Notes under the pieces: generated by a model
Told to the model about the DNA's origin: nothing
What the model saw: the letters and a program-made list of their open reading frames with translations, nothing else
Databases searched by the model: none
Shown: positions 1 through 9,074 of the stretch, in pieces
How the letters are laid out: every line of letters begins with the position of its first letter
Numbering within the stretch: position 1 is the stretch's first letter
Assembly (NCBI GenBank): GCA_045601425.1
Contig: JAZRZP010000040.1
Span: 62,001 to 126,000, forward strand
Reading direction: 5' to 3'
DNA: 64,000 bases
Source: UBA1219 sp045601425
GTDB lineage: Bacteria > Bacteroidota > Bacteroidia > Bacteroidales > P3
Position numbers and translations under genes: made by a program

Positions 1-46
1 CCTAAAAATTGAAAACCTGTAACGGACTTGACTAAAAACAATCGAT

Positions 47-2281
47 ATGGAAAAAAACAGTTTCACGACAGCAATACTCAAAATCTTCGCGACAAATCCT
101 TTCGGATCCTTTAACCACAAACAGGTGGCTTCGCGCATGGACGCCCACGACAAGGGTACCCGTAAAATGATTCTCGATGCGGTGTCTTCGCTCGCCGAAG
201 AAGGAATACTTGTGGAAGAAAAACGCGGAAGATACAGGCTGAACCCCAAATACATAAGTGACGACATCCTTCCCGACAACTACATGGTCGGAAAAATAGA
301 CACGAAGACTCAGGGAAATTTCCTGTGTGTGCCACAGGACGAGACGGCGGAACCCGTGGAAATAAATCCACGGCACATCGGACATGCACTGCATGGCGAT
401 ATGGTGAAAATAATCCTCCTCCCGCGGCGCAGCCGCATGAAACCCGCCGAAGGTCAGGTGGTGGAAATCCTGCAGCGTGCCAAAACACAGTTCGTGGGGA
501 AAATAAAGCAGGCCGGACACAATGCTTTCCTCATTCCCGACCTGCGCACCATGCAGGTCGAGATAGAAATAGCACACGGCGACATGAACGGTGCCGCTGA
601 CGGGGAAAAAGTGCTCGTAGAGATGACATCGTGGCCCGATGATTCAAAATGGCCTTTCGGAAAGGTGCTCCAGATTCTTGGCAAGCCCGGTGAAAATGAA
701 GCCGAGATGATGTCAATACTCGCCGAATTCGATTTTCCTCTGTCATTTCCCAAAGATGTTGAAAAAGCAGCAGAAAAAATTCCCGTCGAGATTCCTGACG
801 GGGAAATATCGCGCCGCCGCGATTTCCGCAACGTTACCACTTTCACCATTGACCCCGCCGATGCCAAGGATTTCGACGACGCACTTTCATTCAGAACCTT
901 GCTCGACGGAAACTTCGAAATTGGTGTCCACATTGCCGATGTGTCGCACTATGTCACGCCCGGAAGCCCTGTCGATCAGGAAGCCTATAGTCGCGGAACT
1001 TCGGTTTATCTTGTCGACCGCACTATTCCCATGCTCCCCGAAGTCCTCTGCAACAACCTCTGTTCGCTCCGCCCCAACGAAGACAAGCTGTGCTTTTCGG
1101 CAGTGTTCGAAATGAACAGCAAGGCCGAAGTCCTGAAAAGCTGGTTCGGAAAGACGGTTATCAACTCCAACCGCCGCTTTTCCTACGAGGAAGCCCAGAT
1201 GGTGATTGATACCGGTGAAGGGGATTTAAAAGAGGAAATATCGAAACTCAACGAGCTGGCTCAGATACTGAAACAGAAACGTTTCGAAAAGGGAGCCATA
1301 AGCTTCGAAAGCACAGAGGTGAAATTCAAGCTCGATGAAAACGCAAAACCAATAGGCGTTTACGTAAAGGAACAGAAAGAAGCGAATTTTCTGATAGAAG
1401 AGTTCATGCTTCTGGCAAACAGGAGTGTGGCCGAATTTGTGGGGAAAACCAAAAACAAAGCCAAGGGCAAAACCTTTGTTTACCGCGTCCACGACGAACC
1501 CAATGCGGAAAAATTCGACACATTTGCCAATTTTGTCAAAAAACTTGGCTACAGCATGAAAGGCGGCTCCGGCACAGCCATGGCAAAATCCATCAACAAA
1601 CTCCTTGCCGATGTCGAAGGCAAGGGCGAACAGAGCATGATAGACAGCATTGCCATACGTACCATGGCCAAGGCTTCCTACTCAACCGACAATATAGGCC
1701 ATTACGGATTGGCTTTCAAATACTACACGCATTTCACATCGCCCATACGACGTTATCCCGATCTGATGGTGCACCGCCTCCTCGACCGCTACCTCGCCGG
1801 CGGAGAATCCGTCGACAGCGAAACATACGAGGAATATTGCAAACACTCCTCCCAGATGGAACGCAAGGCCGCCGATGCCGAACGCACTTCGGTAAAATAC
1901 AAACAGGCCGAATTCCTTGCCGATAAAACAGGTCAGATCTTCGATGCCACAATATCCGGAATCACCAAATGGGGCATATATGCCGAAATAAACGACAACA
2001 AGTGCGAAGGAATGATTTCGCTCGGATCCCTGCACGACGACTACTACTACCTCGACGAAGACAACTATCAGGTCATAGGCCGCAGGTACGGCAACACCTA
2101 CCGAATGGGTTCCCCTGTGAAGATAAAAGTTCTCAAGGTCGATATGTACAGAAAACAGATAGATTTTGAACTCGTTTCAGATGAGCCGGAAAAGCCTCGT
2201 TTTGTCCAGCCAAAAAAAGGAAAAAACACCCGAAAACCCGCAAAATCAAATAAAAAAAGCAGCAGCCGAAAAAGATTCTGA
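47..2281 (+). CDS. rnr: Ribonuclease R (RNase II/R family 3'-5' exoribonuclease)
   Basis: Processive 3'-5' exoribonuclease that degrades structured RNA in the cytoplasm. The 744-aa product has an N-terminal winged-helix-like region (about residues 1-65), cold-shock-type RNA-binding segments (about 75-220), the RNB catalytic domain with the metal-binding motif DPADAKDFDDAL (Asp269 to Asp278), and a C-terminal S1 domain starting near residue 628 (GQIFDATISGITKWGIY). It ends in a Lys/Arg-rich tail, common in RNase R and probably RNA-binding. The length fits the family. The ATG at 47 is the first in frame and gives the normal N-terminus. No promoter is visible in the 46 nt upstream, so it may be the last gene of an operon outside the window. 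It is followed by about 220 nt before rimP. Confidence 0.96.
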   Translation: MEKNSFTTAILKIFATNPFGSFNHKQVASRMDAHDKGTRKMILDAVSSLAEEGILVEEKRGRYRLNPKYISDDILPDNYMVGKIDTKTQGNFLCVPQDETAEPVEINPRHIGHALHGDMVKIILLPRRSRMKPAEGQVVEILQRAKTQFVGKIKQAGHNAFLIPDLRTMQVEIEIAHGDMNGAADGEKVLVEMTSWPDDSKWPFGKVLQILGKPGENEAEMMSILAEFDFPLSFPKDVEKAAEKIPVEIPDGEISRRRDFRNVTTFTIDPADAKDFDDALSFRTLLDGNFEIGVHIADVSHYVTPGSPVDQEAYSRGTSVYLVDRTIPMLPEVLCNNLCSLRPNEDKLCFSAVFEMNSKAEVLKSWFGKTVINSNRRFSYEEAQMVIDTGEGDLKEEISKLNELAQILKQKRFEKGAISFESTEVKFKLDENAKPIGVYVKEQKEANFLIEEFMLLANRSVAEFVGKTKNKAKGKTFVYRVHDEPNAEKFDTFANFVKKLGYSMKGGSGTAMAKSINKLLADVEGKGEQSMIDSIAIRTMAKASYSTDNIGHYGLAFKYYTHFTSPIRRYPDLMVHRLLDRYLAGGESVDSETYEEYCKHSSQMERKAADAERTSVKYKQAEFLADKTGQIFDATISGITKWGIYAEINDNKCEGMISLGSLHDDYYYLDEDNYQVIGRRYGNTYRMGSPVKIKVLKVDMYRKQIDFELVSDEPEKPRFVQPKKGKNTRKPAKSNKKSSSRKRF

Positions 2282-2398
2282 TGAAATGATACGATTTGTT
2301 TTTTTTATAATACATTGAAATTCAACTATTTATTTATCATGGTTTTCAGATTTGCAAAATAAGTTTGTGAAACTCACTGAAAATCAAAAATAAAGTTG

Positions 2399-2406
2399 TA
2401 TATTTG
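2399..2406 (+). promoter_or_regulatory. Candidate promoter (-7 box) of the rimP-nusA-infB operon
   Basis: TATATTTG at 2399-2406 matches the Bacteroidota -7 consensus TAnnTTTG. No convincing -33 TTG lies at the usual distance; the nearest TTTG (2364-2367) is 31 nt away. Transcription would start near 2413, giving a leader of about 90 nt before rimP that contains the hairpin at 2463-2489. Confidence 0.55.
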
Positions 2407-2462
2407 CAAACGGATTTGAAGGTAATCAATACGGAATTTAGGTAGAAAAATCAAGATACGAG

Positions 2463-2489
2463 GAGGGGACATACCAGTCCCCTCTTTTT
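2463..2489 (+). terminator. Terminator-like hairpin in the leader of rimP (possible attenuator)
   Basis: GAGGGGAC (2463-2470), a 6-nt loop ATACCA, and GTCCCCTC (2477-2484) form a perfect 8-bp GC-rich stem followed by TTTTT (2485-2489). This is a standard intrinsic terminator shape. It lies downstream of the only -7 box seen here and only 15 nt before the rimP ATG, so transcripts of the operon would have to read through it. It might instead simply end rnr transcripts. Regulatory use is an inference. Confidence 0.75.
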
Positions 2490-2504
2490 AATACAAGTAA
2501 AACA

Positions 2505-2957
2505 ATGGACAAGATAAAAATACTGGAACTGGTAAAAACAAAACTGGAAGGCAGCGACAAATTTCTGGTTGACCTCCATATTTCCGGAGACAACCGCATA
2601 AACGTTTCTATCGACGGAGACAACGGAATCACAATCGACGATTGCATTGAACTCAGCCGTTTCATAGAAAGCAACCTCGACCGCGACGAAGAGGACTTTG
2701 AACTCAATGTCGCCTCAGCCGGACTCGACTCCCCGTTGAAGCTCAGACGCCAATATGTGAAAAACATAGGCCGTTGCATCAACGTAACCACCATCGACGG
2801 CGAGAAAACCGCAGGTACGCTCCTCGAAGTGTCGGAAGGCCAGATAGTTGTAGAACCGGACAATAGACGCAGGAAGAAAAAGGAACCGGCAGACGATGAA
2901 AACGTAACAATACCTTTCGACCAGATAAAAGTAGCAAAAATAGTAGTAAAATTCTAA
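2505..2957 (+). CDS. rimP: Ribosome maturation factor RimP
   Basis: RimP assists late 30S subunit assembly. The 150-aa protein shows the RimP N-terminal alpha/beta domain with the conserved stretch around INVSIDGDNGITIDDC and the SAGLDSPL motif (about residues 70-77), followed by a small SH3-like C-terminal domain (about 85-150) with a basic NRRRKKKE insertion. Normal length is 150-160 aa. The gene sits directly before nusA and infB, the classical conserved order. The ATG at 2505 is 15 nt after the U-tract of the leader hairpin; no strong Shine-Dalgarno sequence is present. Confidence 0.95.
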   Translation: MDKIKILELVKTKLEGSDKFLVDLHISGDNRINVSIDGDNGITIDDCIELSRFIESNLDRDEEDFELNVASAGLDSPLKLRRQYVKNIGRCINVTTIDGEKTAGTLLEVSEGQIVVEPDNRRRKKKEPADDENVTIPFDQIKVAKIVVKF

Positions 2958-2976
2958 TACAAAACCCCTTAATGTT

Positions 2977-4215
2977 ATGGAAACATTAAATTTGATTGAT
3001 TCATTCTCGGAATTCAAGGAATTCAAAAACATCGACAGAGAAACCCTCATGCGCATTTTGGAAGATGTTTTTCGTGCGGCTTTGACAAAGCGTTACGGAA
3101 CCGACGAAAACTTCGACATAATCGTAAACATCGATAAAGGCGACTTGGAAATATACCGCAACCGCGAAATTGTGGAAGATGATGCTGTGGAGAACGACAA
3201 GAAACAAATCGCCTACTCCGAGGCAATTAAGATAGAACCCGACTTTGAAGTAGGTGAGGACTGCTCCGAAAGAATATACATGAAAGACTTCGGCCGCCGC
3301 GAAATCCTGTCAATACGCCAGAATCTGGTAGCCAAAATCCAAGACTACGAAAAAGCACTCATTTATCAGAAATACAAGGAAAGAGTCGGAACCATAATCG
3401 TCGGCGAAGTCTATCAGGTATGGAACCGCGAAATACTTGTCCTCGACGAAGAAAAGATAGAACTCGTATTGCCTAAAAGCGAACAGATACCTTCCGACCA
3501 CTACCGTAAAGGCGACACCATACGCGCAGTCGTGCTGAAAGTGGAAACCAAAAACAACAACCTCGCAATTACCATTTCCCGTACCTCGCCCATATTCCTC
3601 GAACGCCTCATGGAATCGGAAGTCCCCGAAATCTTCGACGGACTCATCACAATTCGCAACATAGTACGCGTTCCGGGCGAAAGAGCCAAGGTAGCAGTGG
3701 AATCATACGACGACCGCATCGACCCCGTGGGCTCGTGCGTCGGTATGAAAGGCGGACGCATACACGGCATAGTTCGTGAACTCCGCAACGAAAACATCGA
3801 CGTCATCAACTTCACAACCAACCCCGAACTTTACATACAGCGCGCCTTAAACCCCGCCAAGATAACTTCCATAAAGATACTTGCCGATGAACGCAAGGCC
3901 GAAGTCTACATGAAACCCGAAGACGTATCCCTCGCCATAGGCAAGGGTGGTTACAACATAAAACTCGCCAGCAAACTCACCGGTTACGAAATCAACGTTT
4001 ACCGCGACGAAGACGAAGATTACGAAGACGTTGACTTGAAGGAATTTTCCGATGAAATCGAACAGTGGATTATCGACGAACTCATGCGCATCGGATGCGA
4101 TACGGCAAAAAGTGTTCTCGCCCTGACACCGAAAGAACTGCTCGACCGCTCCGAACTGGAAGAAGAAACCATCGAAAACGTCCTTCAGATACTCAGATCT
4201 GAATTCGAAGACTGA
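2977..4215 (+). CDS. nusA: Transcription termination/antitermination factor NusA
   Basis: NusA binds RNA polymerase and nascent RNA and modulates pausing, intrinsic termination and antitermination. The 412-aa protein has the N-terminal polymerase-binding domain (about 1-130), an S1 domain (about 135-205), and two KH domains; GMKGGR (about residue 250) and IGKGGYN (about residue 325) are their GxxG-type loops. A short C-terminal helix-hairpin-helix-like segment rich in acidic residues follows. The long acidic-repeat tail of E. coli NusA is absent, as is usual outside the proteobacteria. It starts 19 nt after rimP and is co-transcribed. Because NusA stimulates intrinsic termination, the hairpin in this operon's own leader is a plausible feedback site (inference). 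Confidence 0.96.
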   Translation: METLNLIDSFSEFKEFKNIDRETLMRILEDVFRAALTKRYGTDENFDIIVNIDKGDLEIYRNREIVEDDAVENDKKQIAYSEAIKIEPDFEVGEDCSERIYMKDFGRREILSIRQNLVAKIQDYEKALIYQKYKERVGTIIVGEVYQVWNREILVLDEEKIELVLPKSEQIPSDHYRKGDTIRAVVLKVETKNNNLAITISRTSPIFLERLMESEVPEIFDGLITIRNIVRVPGERAKVAVESYDDRIDPVGSCVGMKGGRIHGIVRELRNENIDVINFTTNPELYIQRALNPAKITSIKILADERKAEVYMKPEDVSLAIGKGGYNIKLASKLTGYEINVYRDEDEDYEDVDLKEFSDEIEQWIIDELMRIGCDTAKSVLALTPKELLDRSELEEETIENVLQILRSEFED

Positions 4216-4280
4216 ACCAAAGTCTCTGAATGAATGAAAAACGTGGAAAAAGGGATTTAAAAACATAATTCAAGAATAGC

Positions 4281-4287
4281 AAGGAGG
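4281..4287 (+). promoter_or_regulatory. Strong Shine-Dalgarno sequence before infB
   Basis: AAGGAGG at 4281-4287 lies 4 nt before the infB ATG at 4292. This is unusually strong for this window, where most starts have no recognisable Shine-Dalgarno sequence. It fixes the infB start. Confidence 0.7.
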
Positions 4288-4291
4288 AACA

Positions 4292-7204
4292 ATGTCAGAA
4301 GAAAGTAAAATGTACAGATTAAACAAATTGATGAAGGAATTTAACGTTGGAATGGACACCATCGTTAAGTTTCTCGCATCCAAAGGTCATATCTTGGAAA
4401 ACCCCACTCAAAACACCAAAGTAACAGAAGAACAGTACAACTTGCTATCCAAAAAATATCAGTCCGACAAAGAAGTAAAGGAACTCTCTTCTAACTTGGA
4501 AATAGCAACGCAGGTGAAAGAATCGGTCATAGAAGCTCATCAGCAGAACAAGAATCCTGAATCGGAAGCCAACGAAGAACTTGTCATCAAGAACTTCAAC
4601 ACCAAAGTCGGCCATAAGACAGCCAAGACTCCGAAAGAAGAACCGAAACCCGAACCCAAGGCAGAACTGAAACCCGAACCGAAACCTGAACCCGAGCCCG
4701 AATTTACACCACAGACAATTTCCGTTTCGGTACCGGGCAGCAACGGCAGTCGCGACGCCTACAACGCTGAAGTCAAGATAATAAACAAAATTGACCTCGA
4801 CGCAATAAACAACAAAAACCGTCCCGACAAGAAAACCAAGGAAGAAAAAGAAAAGGAACGTGCCGAAAAAAAGAAACAGCTCGAAGCAGAACGCAAGAAA
4901 GAAAAGCAAATCCGCGAAGAACAGCTGAAAAAGAAGAAAGAAACCGAAAAAGCCGTTCCCGAGCCCGAACCTGAACCCGCTAAAATCCCCGAACCCAAAA
5001 AGGAACCTGAATTTATTGAAACCCAATACCAGAAACTCGAAGGACCTAAAGTCGTAAACAAAATCGACCTCACACAGTTCGACAAACCTAAAACCTCCAA
5101 GGATGACGACGGCCAGAAGAAAAAACGCAAACGTCTGAAAAAACCCGTCGATATCAATAGCCAGCAGAATCAGAAACCGAGTGAAGGCGAAGCCAGAAAA
5201 CAGAAAGGCAATAAACCGTCTCAAAACAAGGAACAGCTTAATCCCAAAGACAAAAAACAGAAAAACAACAAGTCGAAACAGGTAAAGAAAGTTGAACTCG
5301 ACGAAGGCGAAATAGAAAAACAAATCCGCGACACACTGGCCCGTCTGAGCCCAATGGGTAAGTCCAAAACATCCAAACACAACCGCGAAAAACGTCAGAA
5401 AGTTCACGAACAAATCGAAAAGGAACAGGAACTCGAACTGCTCAACCAGAACGTACTCAAAGTTACCGAATTCGTTACAGCCAACGAACTGGCAACAATG
5501 ATGAACGTCCCTGTAACCAAAATCATCGCAACCTGCATGTCGGTTGGCATTTTTGTCAGCATAAACCAGCGTCTCGATGCCGAAACCATAAAACTCATCT
5601 CCGAGGAATTCGGTTTCGAAATACAGTTCGCAAGTGCCGACGTTATCGATGAACTCAACAAGATAGAAGAAGAAGACCGTCCGGAAGACCTCGTTCCGCG
5701 CAGCCCTATCATCACAGTCATGGGACACGTAGATCACGGTAAAACATCTCTCCTCGACTACATCCGCAAAACCAACGTCATTGCAGGTGAAGCTGGTGGT
5801 ATCACCCAACATATCGGTGCATACGAAGTGCAGACAGCCGACGGTCGCAGAATCACATTTCTCGATACCCCCGGTCACGAAGCATTCACTGCCATGCGTG
5901 CACGCGGTGCAAAGGTAACCGATATCGCCATCATCGTCATCTCGGCCGATGACAAGATAATGCCGCAGACCATCGAAGCCATCAACCATGCACAGGCAGC
6001 AGGCGTTCCCATCGTGTTCGCCATCAACAAAATCGATAAGCCCGGTGCCGACCCCGACCGCATAAAGACAGAACTTGCCAACATGAACCTTCTTGTCGAA
6101 GAATGGGGCGGCAAGTACCAGAGTCAGGACATCTCTGCCAAAAAAGGTATCAATGTGGAAGAACTTCTCGAAAAAGTCATCCTTCAGGCCGACATCATGG
6201 AACTCAAAGGCAACCCGAACAAACGTGCAAAAGGTACGGTGCTCGAAAGTTCCCTCGACAAAGGCCGCGGCTATGTGGCCAAACTCCTTGTGGAAGACGG
6301 CACTATACGCAAAGGTGACCCCATTGTGGCCGGTGCCATAAGCGGCCGTGTACGTGCCATGTACAACGAGCGAAACCAAGAAGTCCAGTCAGCCGGCCCT
6401 TCACAGCCGGTACTGCTGCTCGGCCTCACAGGAGCATGTCAGGCAGGCGATACTTTCAATGTTACCGAAAGCGAAAAAGAAGCCAAGGATATCGCAAACA
6501 AGCGTACGCAACTCCAGCGTGAACAGGGCCTCCGAACCATGACACGCGTCAACCTCGACGAAATCGGACGCCGTATCGCTCTCGGAAACTTCAAGGAACT
6601 CAACATCATCGTGAAAGGCGACGTGGACGGTTCCGTCGAAGCTCTCAGCGACTCACTGATAAAGCTTTCCAACGAGGAAGTTCAGGTAAACGTCATACAC
6701 AAGGCAGTAGGACAGATTACCGAAAACGATGTGCTTCTGGCAGAATCTTCCGACGCAGTAATCATCGGCTTCCAAGTACGTCCCTCGGTGGGAGCTCGCA
6801 AAATGGCCGAAACGCAACAGATCGATATACGCCTTTACAGCATCATCTACGACGCCATCAACGAACTCAAGGATGCCATTGAAGGCATGCTTTCACCCGA
6901 AAAACAGGAAAAAATCGTTGCAAACCTCGAAATACGCGAAACCTTCAAGATATCGAAGGTGGGAACCATTGCAGGCTGTATGTGTCTCGACGGTAAAATC
7001 AACAAAAGTACCAATGTCCGCGTAATCCGCGACGGTATAGTGGTTTATACCGGCAAACTCGCTTCACTGAAACGCTTCAAAGACGATGTGAAGGAAGTCG
7101 TTTCCGGTCAGGATTGCGGTCTTAACATCGAAAATTTCAACGATATCAAAGTCGGTGATATAATAGAAGGCTACGAACAAATAGAAGTTAAACGTAAATT
7201 GTAG
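4292..7204 (+). CDS. infB: Translation initiation factor IF-2
   Basis: IF-2 is the GTPase that brings initiator tRNA to the 30S subunit and promotes subunit joining. The 970-aa protein begins with an IF2_N segment (about 1-60) and then a very long low-complexity region rich in Lys, Glu and Pro (about 65-390), including KPEP/EPEP runs and two similar VNKIDL segments. The second IF2_N-like domain is at about 390-450. The G domain begins near residue 476 (GHVDHGKTS, then DTPGHEAFT and NKIDKPGAD), followed by domains II-IV to the C-terminus. Such long charged linkers are typical of Bacteroidota IF-2. It is the third gene of the rimP-nusA-infB operon and is followed after 14 nt by tRNA-Arg. Confidence 0.97.
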   Translation: MSEESKMYRLNKLMKEFNVGMDTIVKFLASKGHILENPTQNTKVTEEQYNLLSKKYQSDKEVKELSSNLEIATQVKESVIEAHQQNKNPESEANEELVIKNFNTKVGHKTAKTPKEEPKPEPKAELKPEPKPEPEPEFTPQTISVSVPGSNGSRDAYNAEVKIINKIDLDAINNKNRPDKKTKEEKEKERAEKKKQLEAERKKEKQIREEQLKKKKETEKAVPEPEPEPAKIPEPKKEPEFIETQYQKLEGPKVVNKIDLTQFDKPKTSKDDDGQKKKRKRLKKPVDINSQQNQKPSEGEARKQKGNKPSQNKEQLNPKDKKQKNNKSKQVKKVELDEGEIEKQIRDTLARLSPMGKSKTSKHNREKRQKVHEQIEKEQELELLNQNVLKVTEFVTANELATMMNVPVTKIIATCMSVGIFVSINQRLDAETIKLISEEFGFEIQFASADVIDELNKIEEEDRPEDLVPRSPIITVMGHVDHGKTSLLDYIRKTNVIAGEAGGITQHIGAYEVQTADGRRITFLDTPGHEAFTAMRARGAKVTDIAIIVISADDKIMPQTIEAINHAQAAGVPIVFAINKIDKPGADPDRIKTELANMNLLVEEWGGKYQSQDISAKKGINVEELLEKVILQADIMELKGNPNKRAKGTVLESSLDKGRGYVAKLLVEDGTIRKGDPIVAGAISGRVRAMYNERNQEVQSAGPSQPVLLLGLTGACQAGDTFNVTESEKEAKDIANKRTQLQREQGLRTMTRVNLDEIGRRIALGNFKELNIIVKGDVDGSVEALSDSLIKLSNEEVQVNVIHKAVGQITENDVLLAESSDAVIIGFQVRPSVGARKMAETQQIDIRLYSIIYDAINELKDAIEGMLSPEKQEKIVANLEIRETFKISKVGTIAGCMCLDGKINKSTNVRVIRDGIVVYTGKLASLKRFKDDVKEVVSGQDCGLNIENFNDIKVGDIIEGYEQIEVKRKL

Positions 7205-7218
7205 AAATACAGTCGGTT

Positions 7219-7290
7219 GCCCCTATAGTTCAACGGATAGAACGAAAGTTTCCTAAACTTTAGATCAAGGTTCGATTCCTTGTGGGGGTA
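7219..7290 (+). tRNA. tRNA-Arg (anticodon CCT)
   Basis: A complete 72-nt cloverleaf. The acceptor stem GCCCCTA/TGGGGGT contains one G-T pair at the end and one T-G pair. The anticodon stem AAAGT/ACTTT holds the loop TTCCTAA with anticodon CCT, and the T-arm is CAAGG-TTCGATT-CCTTG with discriminator A. No CCA is encoded. It lies 14 nt after the infB stop with no promoter between, so it is probably processed from the operon transcript. Confidence 0.95.
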
Positions 7291-7325
7291 CAAAAATCTT
7301 AATGTATAACCAAACAAAAAACACA

Positions 7326-8528
7326 ATGGAAATATTATCCAACAGAATATTACAGATGGCAGAGTCGGAAACACTCGCCATGACAGCAAAAGCCCGCGAA
7401 CTTAAAGCTGCCGGAAAAGACGTCATAAGCCTCAGCATCGGAGAACCCGATTTCAATACACCCGAAACCGTGAAGGAAGCCGCCAAAAAAGCCATCGACG
7501 ACAACTTTACGCATTATCCCCCTGTTCCGGGCTACGCCGACTTGCTGGAAGCAATATGCACAAAATTCAAACGCGACAACAACCTCGACTACAAACCCGA
7601 AAACATCGTGGTTTCGACAGGTGCAAAACAATCCATCTATCAGGTTGTACAATGCCTCATCAACCCCGACGACGAAGTCATAATCCCGACCCCATTCTGG
7701 GTTTCCTACAAGGAAATCGTCAAAGTCGCAGGCGGTAAATGCGTTTACGTGAAAACGAAAATCGAAAACGATTTCAAGGTGACTCCCGAACAGCTCGAGG
7801 CAGCAATAACTCCCAAAACGAAACTCATAATGTTCAGCAGCCCCTCGAACCCGACAGGCATGCTTTACACAAAAGATGAACTCAAAGGCATCGCCGAAGT
7901 CGTTGCAAGACACGAAAACATTTTCGTAATGGCCGACGAAATATACGAACACATCAACTTTGTCGGCAAACACGAAAGCATAGCACAGTTTGCAGAAATA
8001 AAAGACCGCGTAATCACCATAAACGGTGTTGCAAAAGGTTTTGCAATGACCGGCTGGCGTATAGGTTTTATCGGAGCTTCTGCACTGATAGCCAAAGCAT
8101 GCAAGAAACTCCAAGGTCAGGTAACGTCGGCCACATGCTCCATAGCACAGAAGGCATCCGTTGCCGCAATGCTCATGGATCCGAAAACAAGCAAGGACAT
8201 AATCGACATGCGCAACAAGTTCCTCGAACGCCGCGACCTCGTTTACAAACTTCTTTGCGACATTCCTGGATTGAAAGTACGTCTTCCCCAAGGTGCATTC
8301 TATTTCTTCCCCGAAGTAAGTTCATACTACGGAAAAAGTTTCAACGGCAAGAAAATAGAAAACTCCACCGACATGGCATTCTATCTGCTGAACGAAGCCA
8401 ATGTGGCAACCGTAATGGGTTCCGCTTTCGGTGACGACAGCTGCATACGCCTTTCCTATGCAACGAGCGAGGACCTCCTCATCGAAGCCATACGTCGCAT
8501 AAAGGAAGCTTTGGCAAAACTGCAATAA
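7326..8528 (+). CDS. Pyridoxal-phosphate aminotransferase, class I/II (aspartate aminotransferase-like)
   Basis: A fold-type I PLP enzyme that most likely transfers amino groups between aspartate and 2-oxoglutarate. Visible motifs are SIGEPDFNTPE near the N-terminus, the SSPSNPTGMLY segment, MADEIYEHI, and the cofactor lysine in NGVAKGFAMTGWRIGF (Lys near residue 236). The length of 400 aa fits the aspartate/aromatic aminotransferase family (aspC/aat type). The ATG at 7326 (MEILSNRI) was chosen; an in-frame ATG at 7302 would begin 12 nt after the tRNA and add eight unconserved residues. It is the last gene of the infB operon, ending at the terminator 8553-8581. Substrate specificity cannot be fixed from sequence alone. 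Confidence 0.93.
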   Translation: MEILSNRILQMAESETLAMTAKARELKAAGKDVISLSIGEPDFNTPETVKEAAKKAIDDNFTHYPPVPGYADLLEAICTKFKRDNNLDYKPENIVVSTGAKQSIYQVVQCLINPDDEVIIPTPFWVSYKEIVKVAGGKCVYVKTKIENDFKVTPEQLEAAITPKTKLIMFSSPSNPTGMLYTKDELKGIAEVVARHENIFVMADEIYEHINFVGKHESIAQFAEIKDRVITINGVAKGFAMTGWRIGFIGASALIAKACKKLQGQVTSATCSIAQKASVAAMLMDPKTSKDIIDMRNKFLERRDLVYKLLCDIPGLKVRLPQGAFYFFPEVSSYYGKSFNGKKIENSTDMAFYLLNEANVATVMGSAFGDDSCIRLSYATSEDLLIEAIRRIKEALAKLQ

Positions 8529-8552
8529 TATAATTGAAAAAATTACATATTC

Positions 8553-8581
8553 GGGAGAGCTTGCACACTCTCCCCTTTTTT
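8553..8581 (+). terminator. Intrinsic terminator after the aminotransferase gene
   Basis: GGGAGAG (8553-8559) pairs with CTCTCCC (8568-8574) around an 8-nt loop and is followed by six T. It ends the rimP-nusA-infB-tRNA-aminotransferase transcript. Confidence 0.85.
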
Positions 8582-8665
8582 GTATGTAAGATATTATAAT
8601 TGTTTGAAATATAGTAATATAGAAAACAATATAGGTCACTATGTAAAATTTTTTCTCCAAAAAAA

Positions 8666-8696
8666 TTGCATAATTCCAAAAAAAATCGTTACTTTG
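8666..8696 (+). promoter_or_regulatory. Promoter of the small lipoprotein gene
   Basis: TTG at 8666-8668, a 20-nt spacer, and TTACTTTG at 8689-8696 (one mismatch to TAnnTTTG). It lies about 80 nt before the ATG at 8776. The rest of the 8582-8775 gap is AT-rich with nothing else recognisable. Confidence 0.6.
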
Positions 8697-8775
8697 TAGC
8701 GTAATATTTGTATTCATTTGGGTACAAATTGAGCGATAATAATTTGAAAGTTAGCTAATTAAAAAAATATTCAAC

Positions 8776-8997
8776 ATGAAAAAGAGTTTGAAAGTTTTCG
8801 TATCTTTGGGAATGGTAGCCGTTATGGTACTTGCAAGTTCGGCTCTCTGCTCCTGCAAATCATCGAAAAACAACAACGGTGGTATAATGTATCAGCGAGC
8901 CCCGCAGAAAAACAAGCAGGTCATAAAGTCAAACTACAACGTCGTCAGTGAAAATCAGACAGTTTATGCAACTGATTTCGAGTTGCCGCGTGTCTGA
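8776..8997 (+). CDS. Small putative lipoprotein
   Basis: A 73-aa protein with a clear export signal: basic MKKSLK start, hydrophobic core (about 7-25) and two nearby cysteines in ALCSCKSS, either of which could be the lipidated residue; the spacing suggests the second as LCSC. After cleavage only about 45 polar residues remain (Asn/Gln/Lys-rich, ending FELPRV). Function is not recognised. It has its own promoter (8666-8696) and a hairpin behind it at 9037-9063. A short, highly charged lipoprotein of this size is more likely structural or an assembly partner than an enzyme. Confidence 0.75.
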   Translation: MKKSLKVFVSLGMVAVMVLASSALCSCKSSKNNNGGIMYQRAPQKNKQVIKSNYNVVSENQTVYATDFELPRV

Positions 8998-9036
8998 AAT
9001 AGGCCATTTTTTACAATAAGTCAAATGATTGAAAAC

Positions 9037-9063
9037 AGAGGTTGTTAGCAGCATCCTCTTTTT
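9037..9063 (+). terminator. Terminator hairpin 11 nt before the DUF4369/thioredoxin-like gene
   Basis: AGAGG, one T-T mismatch, TGTT (9037-9046), loop AGC, AGCA, T, CCTCT (9050-9059), followed by a T-tract to 9063. It lies immediately before the ATG at 9075, and no separate promoter is visible between them. Confidence 0.7.
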
Positions 9064-9074
9064 GTATTCAAATA

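Noticed and set aside
4445..6379. Very long open frame (644 codons) antisense to infB
   Set aside because: It is Phe/Val/Cys-rich with no domain and mirrors the Lys/Glu codons of infB; no promoter serves it. A composition effect.
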